Positions 33,318 to 41,513 are shown, counted from the stretch's first letter. The stretch is DNA of 64,000 bases from Robinsoniella peoriensis (GCF_042680125.1 NZ_JBHTNY010000008.1); one strand, 5' to 3'. The notes: generated by a model not told the origin, from the letters alone. Numbers and translations are program-made.

Positions 33318-33748
33318 TGATGGTTAAATATGTGTTGGTTATTTCACAATATTATCATTCATATATACAGAAAGTGTGTATGGTACAAGCTGATTTTATA
33401 AGCAGTGCGAGAGGCATGATAGAGGAACTGGAAAAGTACAAGAGGTATCCAGAGGAAAAGAAAACGAGACAGGTATATTACGGTGATTTAAGTGAAGAGT
33501 ATGAAGAGAGAACAGAGAGAGTATTGAGGAATGGCGGAAGGATCAACCTCAATGATGCAGGGGATATCTACTTTGAGTTAAGTGATTCGCTTAATCATTT
33601 ACTTCTTGAAATAAAGGAATATGAGGAAAAAGGCAGAAAAAGCTATGGATGCAATAAAAGAGATAAAAGAATTATGAATGCCATTGAAGAACATCACGAT
33701 AGCGATGCGATTATAAACATTATTAAAAAGTATTTTGTAATACTATAA
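33314..33748 (+). CDS. Hypothetical protein
   Basis: 144 residues from ATG 33314, which overlaps the previous stop codon and has GGGAGG upstream. Helical and charged. Not recognised. Confidence 0.55.
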   Translation: MMMVKYVLVISQYYHSYIQKVCMVQADFISSARGMIEELEKYKRYPEEKKTRQVYYGDLSEEYEERTERVLRNGGRINLNDAGDIYFELSDSLNHLLLEIKEYEEKGRKSYGCNKRDKRIMNAIEEHHDSDAIINIIKKYFVIL

Positions 33749-33771
33749 AATACAATTTAGGAGGTATAGAT

Positions 33772-33936
33772 ATGGATTTTTATGATTGTCCTTATGTACA
33801 AGTTATACCATTTCGTAACGGAAACGAATATGACGAAGGATACGGATGCATGGTTACTCGATCGGAATGCATGTGTTGCGGATGTAAAATAAGTCAGGAG
33901 GAAGCGGAGCGTTTGCTTTCTCTTCAGGAAGATTAA
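33772..33936 (+). CDS. Cys-rich mini-protein
   Basis: 54 residues, ATG behind TAGGAGG. A C-x-C-C-x-C core (SECMCCGCKISQEEAERLL) suggests a metal-binding knuckle. One of about ten small Cys-rich proteins in the window. Confidence 0.55.
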   Translation: MDFYDCPYVQVIPFRNGNEYDEGYGCMVTRSECMCCGCKISQEEAERLLSLQED

Positions 33937-34058
33937 AATTCGCATTTAATGCGGTGTAATAACTTATTTAAAAAATCATGGGATCGTGATATAATGTAAC
34001 ATAAATATAAAATAATGAAGAAAGTTATTAATTTAGACGTAGAAAGGAGAATTATTAA

Positions 34059-34334
34059 ATGGATTTAAAAGTAGGAAGAAACGTTTTTAATATAACAGAA
34101 GATGATTTAATTCTTGACAATGGAGCATGTTATCAAATTATCACTAAGGAAATTGGAAGTGGATGGAATAAATACGCTCCAGTTATGAGTAAGAAACTTT
34201 TCAATGAACTTAAAAAGCGTGAGTTTGTTTTTTCTAGTGATGAACTTAAAGCAAGTGCAGAAAAGCGCTATAATAGTTGTGGACTTACATATTGGAAATT
34301 TAATATTACTAAGATGGAAAGAGAAGGATATTAG
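34059..34334 (+). CDS. Hypothetical protein
   Basis: 91 residues, ATG behind AAAGGAG, with an extended -10 promoter (TG-A-TATAAT, ~33992) about 60 bp upstream. Sequence MDLKVGRNVFNITEDDLILD.... First gene of a short operon ending at the terminator 34754-34788. Confidence 0.55.
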   Translation: MDLKVGRNVFNITEDDLILDNGACYQIITKEIGSGWNKYAPVMSKKLFNELKKREFVFSSDELKASAEKRYNSCGLTYWKFNITKMEREGY

Positions 34335-34403
34335 GAGTAGTCGGTATTGATAAACAAATTGTAAATGTAAAACATACGAAATGTTGCTTTTAAAGGAGAA
34401 TTA

Positions 34404-34547
34404 ATGGAAAAATTTATGAATGCACCGGAGCCAATAGAGGATTATGCAGTAGACATCCGGAACGCATATAAAGAGATTCAGGACATAAAGGCAGTTGCTA
34501 GACAATACTGCCTAACAGTAAAGGAAGTAAGAATAAAATTAAAATAA
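34404..34547 (+). CDS. Hypothetical mini-protein with HTH-like end
   Basis: 47 residues, ATG behind AAAGGAG. The C-terminal IKAVARQYCLTVKEVRIKL resembles a helix-turn-helix. Not recognised. Confidence 0.45.
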   Translation: MEKFMNAPEPIEDYAVDIRNAYKEIQDIKAVARQYCLTVKEVRIKLK

Positions 34548-34566
34548 AAATCAGGAGGAAAGAGCT

Positions 34567-34740
34567 ATGAGCGGATTATTAGTGTTTATTTGTGTTGTAT
34601 GTTTAATTTATCAGGGAGTTAAAGAGGCTATGCAGCCAAGAAGAAAGGCTATACAAAAGTGGGATCTATATGAACAGGACTTGAGGAGATGTTCTAATGA
34701 GCAGATTGATAAGAACTGGACTAATGGTAAGTATTATTGA
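34567..34740 (+). CDS. Small single-span membrane protein
   Basis: 57 residues, ATG behind AGGAGG. N-terminal hydrophobic segment SGLLVFICVVCLIYQGV, then a charged cytoplasmic-type tail. Last gene before the terminator. Confidence 0.5.
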   Translation: MSGLLVFICVVCLIYQGVKEAMQPRRKAIQKWDLYEQDLRRCSNEQIDKNWTNGKYY

Positions 34741-34753
34741 TTAGTATGGGTAG

Positions 34754-34788
34754 AAGCTATTCACGATAAGCGGTGAGTAGCTTTTTTT
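34754..34788 (+). terminator. Strong Rho-independent terminator before the integrase
   Basis: AAGCTATTCAC pairs with GTGAGTAGCTT (one G-T), followed by seven T. It ends the mini-gene operon and isolates the integrase/switch region. Confidence 0.8.
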
Positions 34789-34830
34789 GTAATAATATAA
34801 TTATCTAGCTATAAGGAGGAATATGTTGTT

Positions 34831-35772
34831 ATGCGTGATCACCCAAAGAGAAAAACTATAAAAGAAGAAGTGAGAGAAGAGATAAATTCAGAAAGCTGCA
34901 AGGGGGAGGAGCCTAAAAGGTGTAAAAATGGAGAAATTAAGAAATCAGGTGGCGATAGAAAATCGGGAAAGTCATGCACAACAGAACCGTTTAGGAGCCA
35001 GGAAGAGCTACAGTCAGCGAGAAGATACTTCAGAGAAAAAGCAGAGATAGCCGAAAGAGAAGGCAGAATAAAGGATATTATTAGATGGTATCGGAATTAT
35101 GCCCTATTTGTAACAGGGATTAATACGGCCCTCCGTATCTCTGACATATTAAATATTAAATGGGAAGATATCCTGGACAGCAGCAGTGAGTTTTATGATA
35201 AGTTTAGACCAAAGGAGAAAAAGACACATAAATTTAATGTAAAGTTTATAGTTCCAGATATCCAGGAAGGGATTTACTTATATAAAGAAGCAATTGAAAA
35301 AAGTGGATTATGTATTCATCGAGAGGAATATGTATTTAAATCTTCAGGGAGAGCCACAATGACAGCCGCAAATGTTACGGATATATTAAAAAAAATGGCT
35401 CAGGAGTGCGGATTTAAGTTTAATATAAATACGCATACAATGAGGAAAACATTTGCATATTGGTATTTAATGATTTATAGAAATGATGTATATGCAATTG
35501 ATGAATTAGCGGCTATGCTTAATCATGACTCAATAAAAACAACTCTTCGTTATGCGGGCTTTACGGAAGACGGGTTTATGAAAAGGCAGTTGGGGGTGAG
35601 TGAATTCTATAAAAATTTAGATAAATCAATCATGGTTATTGATACGGATATTGTATCATGCTCTTTTTCTAAGATAAAAGAATTAACTGAATTGGCTTAC
35701 AAGCAAGGAGCAACCCCTAGTGCTGATGATATGGATTGTTTAATAGATCTGCTCAAAGAAATAGTTTACTAG
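34831..35772 (+). CDS. int: Tyrosine recombinase (integrase)
   Basis: 313 residues. After a basic N-terminal extension and a core-binding domain, the catalytic set is complete: Arg in NTALRISDIL, HTMRK (His-x-x-Arg), LNHDS (second His) and the nucleophile in TLRYAG. It lies between a strong terminator and the switch promoter, and ~3.6 kb from a tRNA 3'-end-like sequence that could be the att core. Likely lysogenic integrase. A second integrase is at 9589. Confidence 0.87.
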   Translation: MRDHPKRKTIKEEVREEINSESCKGEEPKRCKNGEIKKSGGDRKSGKSCTTEPFRSQEELQSARRYFREKAEIAEREGRIKDIIRWYRNYALFVTGINTALRISDILNIKWEDILDSSSEFYDKFRPKEKKTHKFNVKFIVPDIQEGIYLYKEAIEKSGLCIHREEYVFKSSGRATMTAANVTDILKKMAQECGFKFNINTHTMRKTFAYWYLMIYRNDVYAIDELAAMLNHDSIKTTLRYAGFTEDGFMKRQLGVSEFYKNLDKSIMVIDTDIVSCSFSKIKELTELAYKQGATPSADDMDCLIDLLKEIVY

Positions 35773-35802
35773 TGATAGTTTTAGTAAAAACAAAATCTAA
35801 AC

Positions 35803-35878
35803 GAAAATAAATAATTTACCCATTGACATGCTTCCAGAAGTGTGATATATTTATTACAACGAAGAGAAAATAAATAAT
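35803..35878 (+). promoter_or_regulatory. Lysogeny-switch promoter flanked by two GAWAATAAATAAT operators
   Basis: TTGACA (35823-35828), 17-bp spacer, extended -10 TATATT (35846-35851). Operators GAAAATAAATAAT lie at 35803-35815 and 35866-35878, just upstream of the -35 and just after the start point. It drives the PemK-like and MrpR-like genes, so autoregulation is likely. Confidence 0.7.
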
Positions 35879-35940
35879 ATAAACGGAGAAAAACAACATA
35901 TGGGCCATAATTATTGAATTAAAATTGGAGGATATTTTAA

Positions 35941-36012
35941 ATGAAAACTTCTTCAGTATTATATAAAATTAATTCAAAAGAGAGGGAAGGATATGAATTT
36001 GACACAAGCTGA
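35941..36012 (+). CDS. 23-codon leader peptide overlapping the PemK-like gene
   Basis: ATG behind TTGGAGG. It ends 20 bp inside the next gene in another frame. Such an overlap can couple or limit translation of the toxin. The peptide (MKTSSVLYKINSKEREGY...) could also be a minimal antitoxin, but nothing supports that. Confidence 0.4.
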   Translation: MKTSSVLYKINSKEREGYEFDTS

Positions 36013-36397
36013 GTATAAAAAAACGATAAAGGAAGAGAAACCTAAGTGCTGGGATATCTATATGGCAAATGTACCAAAGCTTGAAGGGGATACAAGACAC
36101 GTTCAATATGGCTATCGACCAGTATTAATAATTTCTAATAATCGTGGCAATTCAACTGCCCCAACGGTTAATGTGTTCACCTTTACATCCAAAGGTAATA
36201 AACGGAATTTACCAGTACATGTCGAGATAGATGGTTTTGGGCTGCCGGTTAAAAGCACATTGATATGTGAATGTCCAAGAACCATCGGTCGTAATGATTT
36301 ATGCGAAAAGATAGGTCATGTCGATGATTATATTACAAGACTAAAAATACAACATGCAGTAATGATTCAGTTTGGTGTGTTGTCAAGCTTACAATAA
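35993..36397 (+). CDS. PemK/MazF-like protein
   Basis: 134 residues. The core CWDIYMANVPK...YGYRPVLIISNN and TVNVFTFTSKGN...PVHVEI, LICECPRTIGRNDL follow the MazF/PemK beta-barrel pattern (RPVLIISN strand, T-x-K/R loop, ending with the helix RLKIQHAVMIQFG). MazF toxins cleave mRNA. No antitoxin gene of usual size is adjacent. It shares the switch promoter with the repressor-like gene, so it might stabilise the prophage or serve regulation. Confidence 0.75.
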   Translation: MNLTQAEYKKTIKEEKPKCWDIYMANVPKLEGDTRHVQYGYRPVLIISNNRGNSTAPTVNVFTFTSKGNKRNLPVHVEIDGFGLPVKSTLICECPRTIGRNDLCEKIGHVDDYITRLKIQHAVMIQFGVLSSLQ

Positions 36398-36462
36398 TTG
36401 ACAGTCTGGGCATTAGATTATATAATAGTTTGTAATAAATGGTTGCGTGAGGAGCATATGAC

Positions 36463-37419
36463 ATGACTCAGTATAATTATAAAGAATTGTTAGAAGAATT
36501 TTGTAAAGAAAAAAAATACACTGTTACCAGAGCAAGGCAGTTATTGCGGTCAGAAATATATGAGACAGATCTTTTTAGATGCTCACATGAAGAAATTCGT
36601 AATTTGATTATTTATAAAATGAAAGCTGGAAGTCTGAGCAGCATCAAAACATATGTCAGCAATTTAAAAGCTTTTTATGTATGGTGTAAAACAGAAAAGC
36701 AAATAGATGTTGCAGATCCGTTTGAAAGTATAATGCTTAAGCCCAGAGTACTGGAAGATTACCGTATTAAAAATCAGAACATAACAATTCTAAGAGATAA
36801 TGATATAGATAATATTGCATCTAAAATAAGTCGGAACAGAATATATTATGAAATGTTAATGCGGAGTTTTTACGAAGGAATGACTTTTGAAGAATTAATG
36901 AAACTCAAAGAGGATGATTTTAACTATCAAGAAGGATATTTTCAAACATATAAGAGGAAATTCGTATTTTCTAAAGAATTAGGGAGATTATACTTACAAT
37001 ATATGAATGAAATAATATATGTTGATCGAAATAATAATGATAAATTATTTACTCATTTATATAAGGGTTCTTATTTAAAAGAGTCAATACGGATACCGGA
37101 TAAAATAGTAAATCTGGATATCGAGAAATTGTCTCTATATTATGCAAAAAAAATATCTGATATTTTTAAAGAAATATCTGCAATGAGTGGCTTGAAAATT
37201 AATAGAAACATACTATTTAATAATGGATTTATCAGTTTTGTTGAGAAAAAATGTGACTATGATTTTAAGGATGTAGAGTTATTATTTTTGGATTCGACTA
37301 ATGTTACACATAAATCAGACGTATTAGAAGAATTTGCTAATGAATTTGGATTTGAGATGAGTGGTGGTTTTATTCGAGAAAGATTTTATTCCTATGTTAA
37401 ACAAAGATACCAGTTATAG
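36463..37419 (+). CDS. Recombinase-fold protein without catalytic residues (MrpR-like repressor candidate)
   Basis: 318 residues. The N-terminal ~100 residues are a SAM-like core-binding domain (SLSSIKTYVSNLKAFYVWCK). The C-terminal part aligns by pattern with tyrosine recombinases, but the box I Arg is missing (FYEGMTFEELMKLKEDDFN, where integrases have GLR), and no His-x-x-Arg or terminal Tyr is seen. The SPbeta master repressor MrpR (YopR) is such a catalytically dead recombinase of similar length. The adjacent operators support the same role here. Function inferred. Confidence 0.65.
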   Translation: MTQYNYKELLEEFCKEKKYTVTRARQLLRSEIYETDLFRCSHEEIRNLIIYKMKAGSLSSIKTYVSNLKAFYVWCKTEKQIDVADPFESIMLKPRVLEDYRIKNQNITILRDNDIDNIASKISRNRIYYEMLMRSFYEGMTFEELMKLKEDDFNYQEGYFQTYKRKFVFSKELGRLYLQYMNEIIYVDRNNNDKLFTHLYKGSYLKESIRIPDKIVNLDIEKLSLYYAKKISDIFKEISAMSGLKINRNILFNNGFISFVEKKCDYDFKDVELLFLDSTNVTHKSDVLEEFANEFGFEMSGGFIRERFYSYVKQRYQL

Positions 37420-37433
37420 ATCTTATAACTGGT
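37409..37433. repeat. 10-bp perfect palindrome over the stop codon of the repressor-like gene
   Basis: ACCAGTTATA-gatct-TATAACTGGT. No T-tract follows on either strand, so it may be an operator or RNA-stabilising hairpin rather than a terminator. Confidence 0.6.
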
Positions 37434-37454
37434 TATAAAAAATAATGATGAACA

Positions 37455-37467
37455 GAAAATAAATAAT
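37455..37467. promoter_or_regulatory. Operator motif GAWAATAAATAAT, copy 7
   Basis: GAAAATAAATAAT, 30 bp upstream of the gene at 37497 and directly downstream of the repressor-like gene. The flanks (ATATAGACAA) match those of copy 21336-21348 (ATATGTTGACAA). Confidence 0.6.
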
Positions 37468-37496
37468 ATAGACAAACAAAAGTTCTAGGAGGGTCT

Positions 37497-37802
37497 ATGC
37501 ACGAAGAATTATGGAGGTTTATTGTAGCGAATCAAGGTAAGGATTTCTTATATTCATTATCGCCACATGGGATTGGTTCAAGCATACAGAGGGAAAGACT
37601 TAAAATTAAAAAATATACATGTTATGAAAATTGTAATTATTGGATAATGAAGCATAATACCTCTAAGGATAAAATATCTATTCCAAAAAATATAATTGAT
37701 TTTCTGGCAGAAGATCTTTTTGAAAAAGATACATATATTAAGTTGAGCTATGATGGGTTCATAATAGAAATAATTATTTATAACAGCAATAAAATAGCAT
37801 AA
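37497..37802 (+). CDS. Hypothetical protein next to the switch
   Basis: 101 residues, ATG behind AGGAGG. The second half (KISIPKNIIDFLAEDLFE) has a SpoVT/AbrB-like feel but is not convincing. Probably controlled by the operator at 37455. Confidence 0.5.
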   Translation: MHEELWRFIVANQGKDFLYSLSPHGIGSSIQRERLKIKKYTCYENCNYWIMKHNTSKDKISIPKNIIDFLAEDLFEKDTYIKLSYDGFIIEIIIYNSNKIA

Positions 37803-37826
37803 CTTATAAGAAAGACTGGACGGTAC

Positions 37827-37982
37827 ATGAAGAAAAAAACAAGATGTAGATACTTAATTAAATTAATATGTGAAGAACAAATCAGATTGGCAAAAAGAGG
37901 GTTGTATGAGACTAAAGAGTATATTGATCTTGAAAAAATTAAAGTTAATATAAGTAAACCAATGGATGAGAAGGGCAAATAA
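37827..37982 (+). CDS. Hypothetical basic mini-protein
   Basis: 51 residues (MKKKTRCRYLIKLICEEQIR...), very basic start. Weak ribosome binding site. Overlaps no other good frame. Not recognised. Confidence 0.4.
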   Translation: MKKKTRCRYLIKLICEEQIRLAKRGLYETKEYIDLEKIKVNISKPMDEKGK

Positions 37983-37992
37983 GGAGGTAGAC

Positions 37993-38421
37993 GTGAATAA
38001 GGAATATAAAAATATTGAACTCATATTAGAAAATTGCGATACAATCGCAATACCAGAAAGTCAGATAAAAATGCTTCGTTTAGAAAAATGCATAAAATCT
38101 TATGAGAGTAAAATTTGTGGTGGCATTGTTGAATCTACTGAATGTAAAAAGTTAGTATTACAAATATCAAAAGAAGGAAATAAAGAGTACTATCCGTTTA
38201 AACAGAAAGAATTCAAAGAATACATATTTGATAGGATTAAAAGAGGACTAGATATTACAAGCATAGAAATAGAGTACAAGAATAAAGAAAAAAAGAAAAT
38301 ATATGTTTTGTGGAAGGATGATTGTAGCCAGGTAAACGCTTATCAAAAGTGTTACGATTTAAAAAATGAAGATTTGTTAGTTATAATAGGTAAAAATAAA
38401 AATGCACAGGTATATTTATAA
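37993..38421 (+). CDS. Hypothetical protein
   Basis: 142 residues from GTG 37993 (AGGAGG 5 nt upstream). Mixed alpha/beta, basic in the middle. Not recognised. Confidence 0.5.
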   Translation: MNKEYKNIELILENCDTIAIPESQIKMLRLEKCIKSYESKICGGIVESTECKKLVLQISKEGNKEYYPFKQKEFKEYIFDRIKRGLDITSIEIEYKNKEKKKIYVLWKDDCSQVNAYQKCYDLKNEDLLVIIGKNKNAQVYL

Positions 38422-38473
38422 GAGATTGGTTTAAAAAAAGATATCAATAGCCAGGGAGGAGGCGGTTTGAGAG

Positions 38474-39115
38474 TTGCAAAAATATTACATAACGAATGGA
38501 AAGGAATTCATTAAAAAAAGTGGTAGGAGGTACCATATATGCAGCAGTCCAGTAATGGCAGATACATATACCATAAAGGTAGCGGAGAACATTCTAAAAA
38601 ACAGGCTGTGTAAAACTTGGAAAGAAACATTTTATTTGGAGGGGGAAAATGATTTTGAAAGAATAAATCTGGATGATATTGAAACCCAGCTTGTTATATC
38701 TGAAGAAGATGAAAAGGATTCAGAAAGCGAGATTGTAATAGAAATGGATCAGTTAGCATCAACATTGATCAATCTGGACATTCCATCAAAAATTAAGCTT
38801 ATAGCTTACAAGAAAGAGTTGGAAAAGTCTCAATCTTTTTATGATCGGGCATTGCCAGATATTGATCATTGGATAATGACGCATAATCCACCGGCGCATA
38901 TTCGAGCAAAAGTATACGGTATTCAGCAAAATCTTGAACAAAAGCGTAAGGAAGTTAAAGAAAAATACGGTTATGTGTTAGCACTAATAGATGCATATGA
39001 CGATAACTTTTCCTTATTCAAACTACAAAGACAGCTAGAGCAAAAGAGATACGTACCATATACTCCGAATACATATGTTTATAAAATGTTGGATGATTTA
39101 TTGAAGGTCAATTAA
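38474..39115 (+). CDS. Hypothetical protein with coiled coil
   Basis: 213 residues, TTG start after GGGAGGAGG. The N-terminal ~60 residues are basic (MQKYYITNGKEFIKKSGRRY), then an acidic linker and a helical second half. Not recognised. Confidence 0.55.
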   Translation: MQKYYITNGKEFIKKSGRRYHICSSPVMADTYTIKVAENILKNRLCKTWKETFYLEGENDFERINLDDIETQLVISEEDEKDSESEIVIEMDQLASTLINLDIPSKIKLIAYKKELEKSQSFYDRALPDIDHWIMTHNPPAHIRAKVYGIQQNLEQKRKEVKEKYGYVLALIDAYDDNFSLFKLQRQLEQKRYVPYTPNTYVYKMLDDLLKVN

Positions 39116-39194
39116 ACAGGAATTTTAATACACATTATGCAATGTATATTGTTGATATTACAACTAAATAGATTGCGGTAAAAGAGGTGATCGT

Positions 39195-39281
39195 GTGATT
39201 GGATACATAGTAAGTTTTGTAATTGGAATGGTCGCAGGAGTTTTTATAATGGCATTATGTGCTATTACTAAAAGAAATTGA
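39195..39281 (+). CDS. DUF3789-type membrane micropeptide
   Basis: 28 residues, GTG start behind AGAGGTGAT. One transmembrane helix with the signature MIGYIVSFVIGMVAGVFIMA followed by a short polar tail. This matches what I know of the DUF3789 family of Firmicutes mobile elements. Function unknown. Confidence 0.6.
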   Translation: MIGYIVSFVIGMVAGVFIMALCAITKRN

Positions 39282-39298
39282 TATATGATGGTGGTGCC

Positions 39299-39379
39299 TT
39301 GGTGGCTAATAAACACGAATGCGAGGGAGCGTTACCCCATTTCCAGTGTGAGTATTGTGCGCGTGAAAGCATTAGATAA
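39299..39379 (+). CDS. Possible zinc-knuckle micropeptide
   Basis: 26 codons, TTG start (MVANKHECEGALPHFQCEYC...). C-x9-C-x2-C layout and a weak GGTGG site. It ends 17 bp before the tRNA-like sequence. Confidence 0.3.
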   Translation: MVANKHECEGALPHFQCEYCARESIR

Positions 39380-39395
39380 ATACAAGTGTAAGCAC

Positions 39396-39424
39396 GTTAG
39401 TCGGTTCGATTCCGAATGCCACCA
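39396..39424 (+). other. tRNA 3'-end-like sequence (T-arm plus acceptor strand); att-core candidate
   Basis: The 29 bp ending at 39424 contain a T-stem/loop TCGG-TTCGATT-CCGA, then TGCCACC and a discriminator A, exactly the 13 nt expected after a T-loop. GGTGGC at 39301 could pair with it, but the 124-nt distance is too long for a tRNA. Phage att cores often copy a tRNA 3' end, so this may be attP or an old junction. Confidence 0.4.
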
Positions 39425-39487
39425 TTTAAAATCTAAAATGGTAGGGGTTGTGGTAACGTACAACCTCATGGAAAAGGAGAGATTATT

Positions 39488-39700
39488 ATGAGTTCGAAAA
39501 AAAGTAAAAAAGCTAAAAAATTAATAAATAGTATGTTGTACTTGTCGCACCACTGCAATAACACAAAATGCGAAAAGTGTTTATTGTACACGGACGAGGT
39601 GTGTGCTGTTAGAAGTAATTACCCCGTGGGTTGGAATATATCCGAAGCTGTGGATAATTACGAAGCCACGCTTGAGGGTAAGACACCTTCCGATCAGTAA
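39488..39700 (+). CDS. Small Cys-rich protein
   Basis: 70 residues, ATG behind AAGGAGAG. Basic start (MSSKKSKKAKKLINSM), then HHC...C-x2-C-x7-C cysteines, probably one zinc site. Not recognised. Confidence 0.55.
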   Translation: MSSKKSKKAKKLINSMLYLSHHCNNTKCEKCLLYTDEVCAVRSNYPVGWNISEAVDNYEATLEGKTPSDQ

Positions 39701-39738
39701 TAAATATTAACTAAATTAAAATTAGGGAGGTGACAAGG

Positions 39739-40077
39739 ATGGAGTTACCGGAGCATGAATACATCCAAGTGGATAAAAATGGGCATATGATTACCTATTG
39801 TACAATGTGGCAGAAGGCACCGCACACTATAGGGCTTTATTCCGGTCATGTTGGACGCAGGTTATATACAAGACATGGAAAGAAGTATTACAAACCTTAC
39901 CGTAATTACTTTTTCGGCAACGATAAGGATTTAGATAAACTAGTTACGGCCGGATATATGGATTACAAAGATAGAAAAGTAGACTGGGAAAAAGAGAATT
40001 ACCGTACTTATTGGTTCAATCGGATTGGACTAGACTGGCTCGGAGAGCAAATCGGTGTAATAATAAAGGACTATTAA
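39739..40077 (+). CDS. Hypothetical protein
   Basis: 112 residues from ATG 39739 (AGGGAGG upstream). Aromatic and basic (YYKPYRNYFFGND). The last 14 codons lie inside the 962-bp duplication and recur at 40995-41036 as a fragment. Not recognised. Confidence 0.55.
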   Translation: MELPEHEYIQVDKNGHMITYCTMWQKAPHTIGLYSGHVGRRLYTRHGKKYYKPYRNYFFGNDKDLDKLVTAGYMDYKDRKVDWEKENYRTYWFNRIGLDWLGEQIGVIIKDY

Positions 40078-40107
40078 AAATTAAATTTAATAAAGGAAGG
40101 AAAAGGA

Positions 40108-40524
40108 ATGGAAATAACTGACAGAAAACAAGAAAATCTGATAAAAGCACTGATGAAAGGTGACACATGTAAAATATCAGATATGTTAAAAACTATGGGT
40201 ATTAAACACAAAAATGAATATGGAAATTGGTTGGTTGCCGATGCAGTCATTGAGAATATTTCAAAATTGTTTTCAAAGAGGCAAAGAGTCATGGATATGT
40301 GTTTAGAATACAAAACAGATTTTCGAAATATTATTACCCTTAAAGAATATCGAGGAATATACGAAATCTTAAAAGATGGTGGGTATCCGAAGAATACAGA
40401 TGGCTGTCAATGTCATCAGAGATTTGGTATAAGTAAAATTAAGTACTGTAAGGGTTGTATTAATAGAAAAAGCTTAAAACCCGATGCGTGTATGAAGTGT
40501 TGGAAAGAAGCATTAAACGAGTAA
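40108..40524 (+). CDS. Hypothetical zinc-binding protein, copy 1
   Basis: 138 residues, ATG behind AAGGAAGG. The N-terminal half is helical (KALMKGDTCKISDMLKTMGI). The C-terminus has C-x-C-H (GCQCHQR), then CKGC and C-x2-C cysteines, consistent with a zinc cluster. Identical copy at 41070. Confidence 0.6.
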   Translation: MEITDRKQENLIKALMKGDTCKISDMLKTMGIKHKNEYGNWLVADAVIENISKLFSKRQRVMDMCLEYKTDFRNIITLKEYRGIYEILKDGGYPKNTDGCQCHQRFGISKIKYCKGCINRKSLKPDACMKCWKEALNE

Positions 40525-40551
40525 TTTAATATTTAAATCAGGAGGAATAGT

Positions 40552-40749
40552 ATGAGGGTTTTGCTTGGAAATAGAATATATTTGTGTACAGTTGCTACAC
40601 ATCCAAAAGGAAGTGATTTAATCCTTCTTACCACGCAAAATGGTGTTTATACAGTTAAGATGGATTCTGTTACTGGAGCCGAAGAATGTCACAAGAGGCT
40701 ACTAAAAATAGGGTATTATGATTTTGCTGAAAGAGAATATAGCAATTAA
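40552..40749 (+). CDS. Hypothetical small protein, copy 1
   Basis: 65 residues, ATG behind AGGAGG, beta-rich (MRVLLGNRIYLCTVATHPKG). Identical copy at 41514. Not recognised. Confidence 0.55.
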   Translation: MRVLLGNRIYLCTVATHPKGSDLILLTTQNGVYTVKMDSVTGAEECHKRLLKIGYYDFAEREYSN

Positions 40750-40779
40750 AATATAATTATGTGCATTTGGAGGTAATCA

Positions 40780-40971
40780 TTGAAAACTGGATATAAAATA
40801 GTGGCAGTTGTTGAGAAAGTGGATGGAAAGGAACCTGTAATACGAATTTCAGACCCGAACTTTAAGGTGATAAAGGCAAAGGATGGAGATATCTGCATTG
40901 TTCATAGTATGACAGAAAAATATTATTCTATTATTAATAATACGGAGAAGAAAATTCATTTCACCTCTTAA
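40780..40971 (+). CDS. Hypothetical small protein, copy 1
   Basis: 63 residues, TTG start behind TGGAGG. Beta-rich (MKTGYKIVAVVEKVDGKEPV). Identical copy at 41742. Not recognised. Confidence 0.5.
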   Translation: MKTGYKIVAVVEKVDGKEPVIRISDPNFKVIKAKDGDICIVHSMTEKYYSIINNTEKKIHFTS

Positions 40972-41069
40972 TTTTTAAGGTTCTAAAGAAGTACGACTGG
41001 CTCGGAGAGCAAATCGGTGTAATAATAAAGGACTATTAAAAATTAAATTTAATAAAGGAAGGAAAAGGA

Positions 41070-41486
41070 ATGGAAATAACTGACAGAAAACAAGAAAATC
41101 TGATAAAAGCACTGATGAAAGGTGACACATGTAAAATATCAGATATGTTAAAAACTATGGGTATTAAACACAAAAATGAATATGGAAATTGGTTGGTTGC
41201 CGATGCAGTCATTGAGAATATTTCAAAATTGTTTTCAAAGAGGCAAAGAGTCATGGATATGTGTTTAGAATACAAAACAGATTTTCGAAATATTATTACC
41301 CTTAAAGAATATCGAGGAATATACGAAATCTTAAAAGATGGTGGGTATCCGAAGAATACAGATGGCTGTCAATGTCATCAGAGATTTGGTATAAGTAAAA
41401 TTAAGTACTGTAAGGGTTGTATTAATAGAAAAAGCTTAAAACCCGATGCGTGTATGAAGTGTTGGAAAGAAGCATTAAACGAGTAA
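41070..41486 (+). CDS. Hypothetical zinc-binding protein, copy 2
   Basis: Same 138-residue product as 40108-40524, including the helical N-terminus and C-terminal cysteine cluster. Both copies are intact, so dosage may be doubled. Confidence 0.6.
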   Translation: MEITDRKQENLIKALMKGDTCKISDMLKTMGIKHKNEYGNWLVADAVIENISKLFSKRQRVMDMCLEYKTDFRNIITLKEYRGIYEILKDGGYPKNTDGCQCHQRFGISKIKYCKGCINRKSLKPDACMKCWKEALNE

Positions 41487-41513
41487 TTTAATATTTAAAT
41501 CAGGAGGAATAGT

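Larger units (their letters stand above)
40033..40994 (+). repeat. 962-bp tandem duplication, unit 1
   Basis: Repeated without any difference that I can see at 40995-41956. The original flanks share only GA at the joint, which points to illegitimate recombination. Carries three complete genes. Confidence 0.9.

Noticed and set aside
34831..35772. A serine integrase or transposase nearby
   Set aside because: Both complete recombinases are of the tyrosine type, and no DDE transposase, serine recombinase or terminal inverted repeats were found.
39301..39424. A complete tRNA gene
   Set aside because: The T-arm and acceptor strand look right, but 5' and 3' acceptor strands are 124 nt apart and no D-arm or anticodon arm fits. 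Kept only as a tRNA-like fragment.
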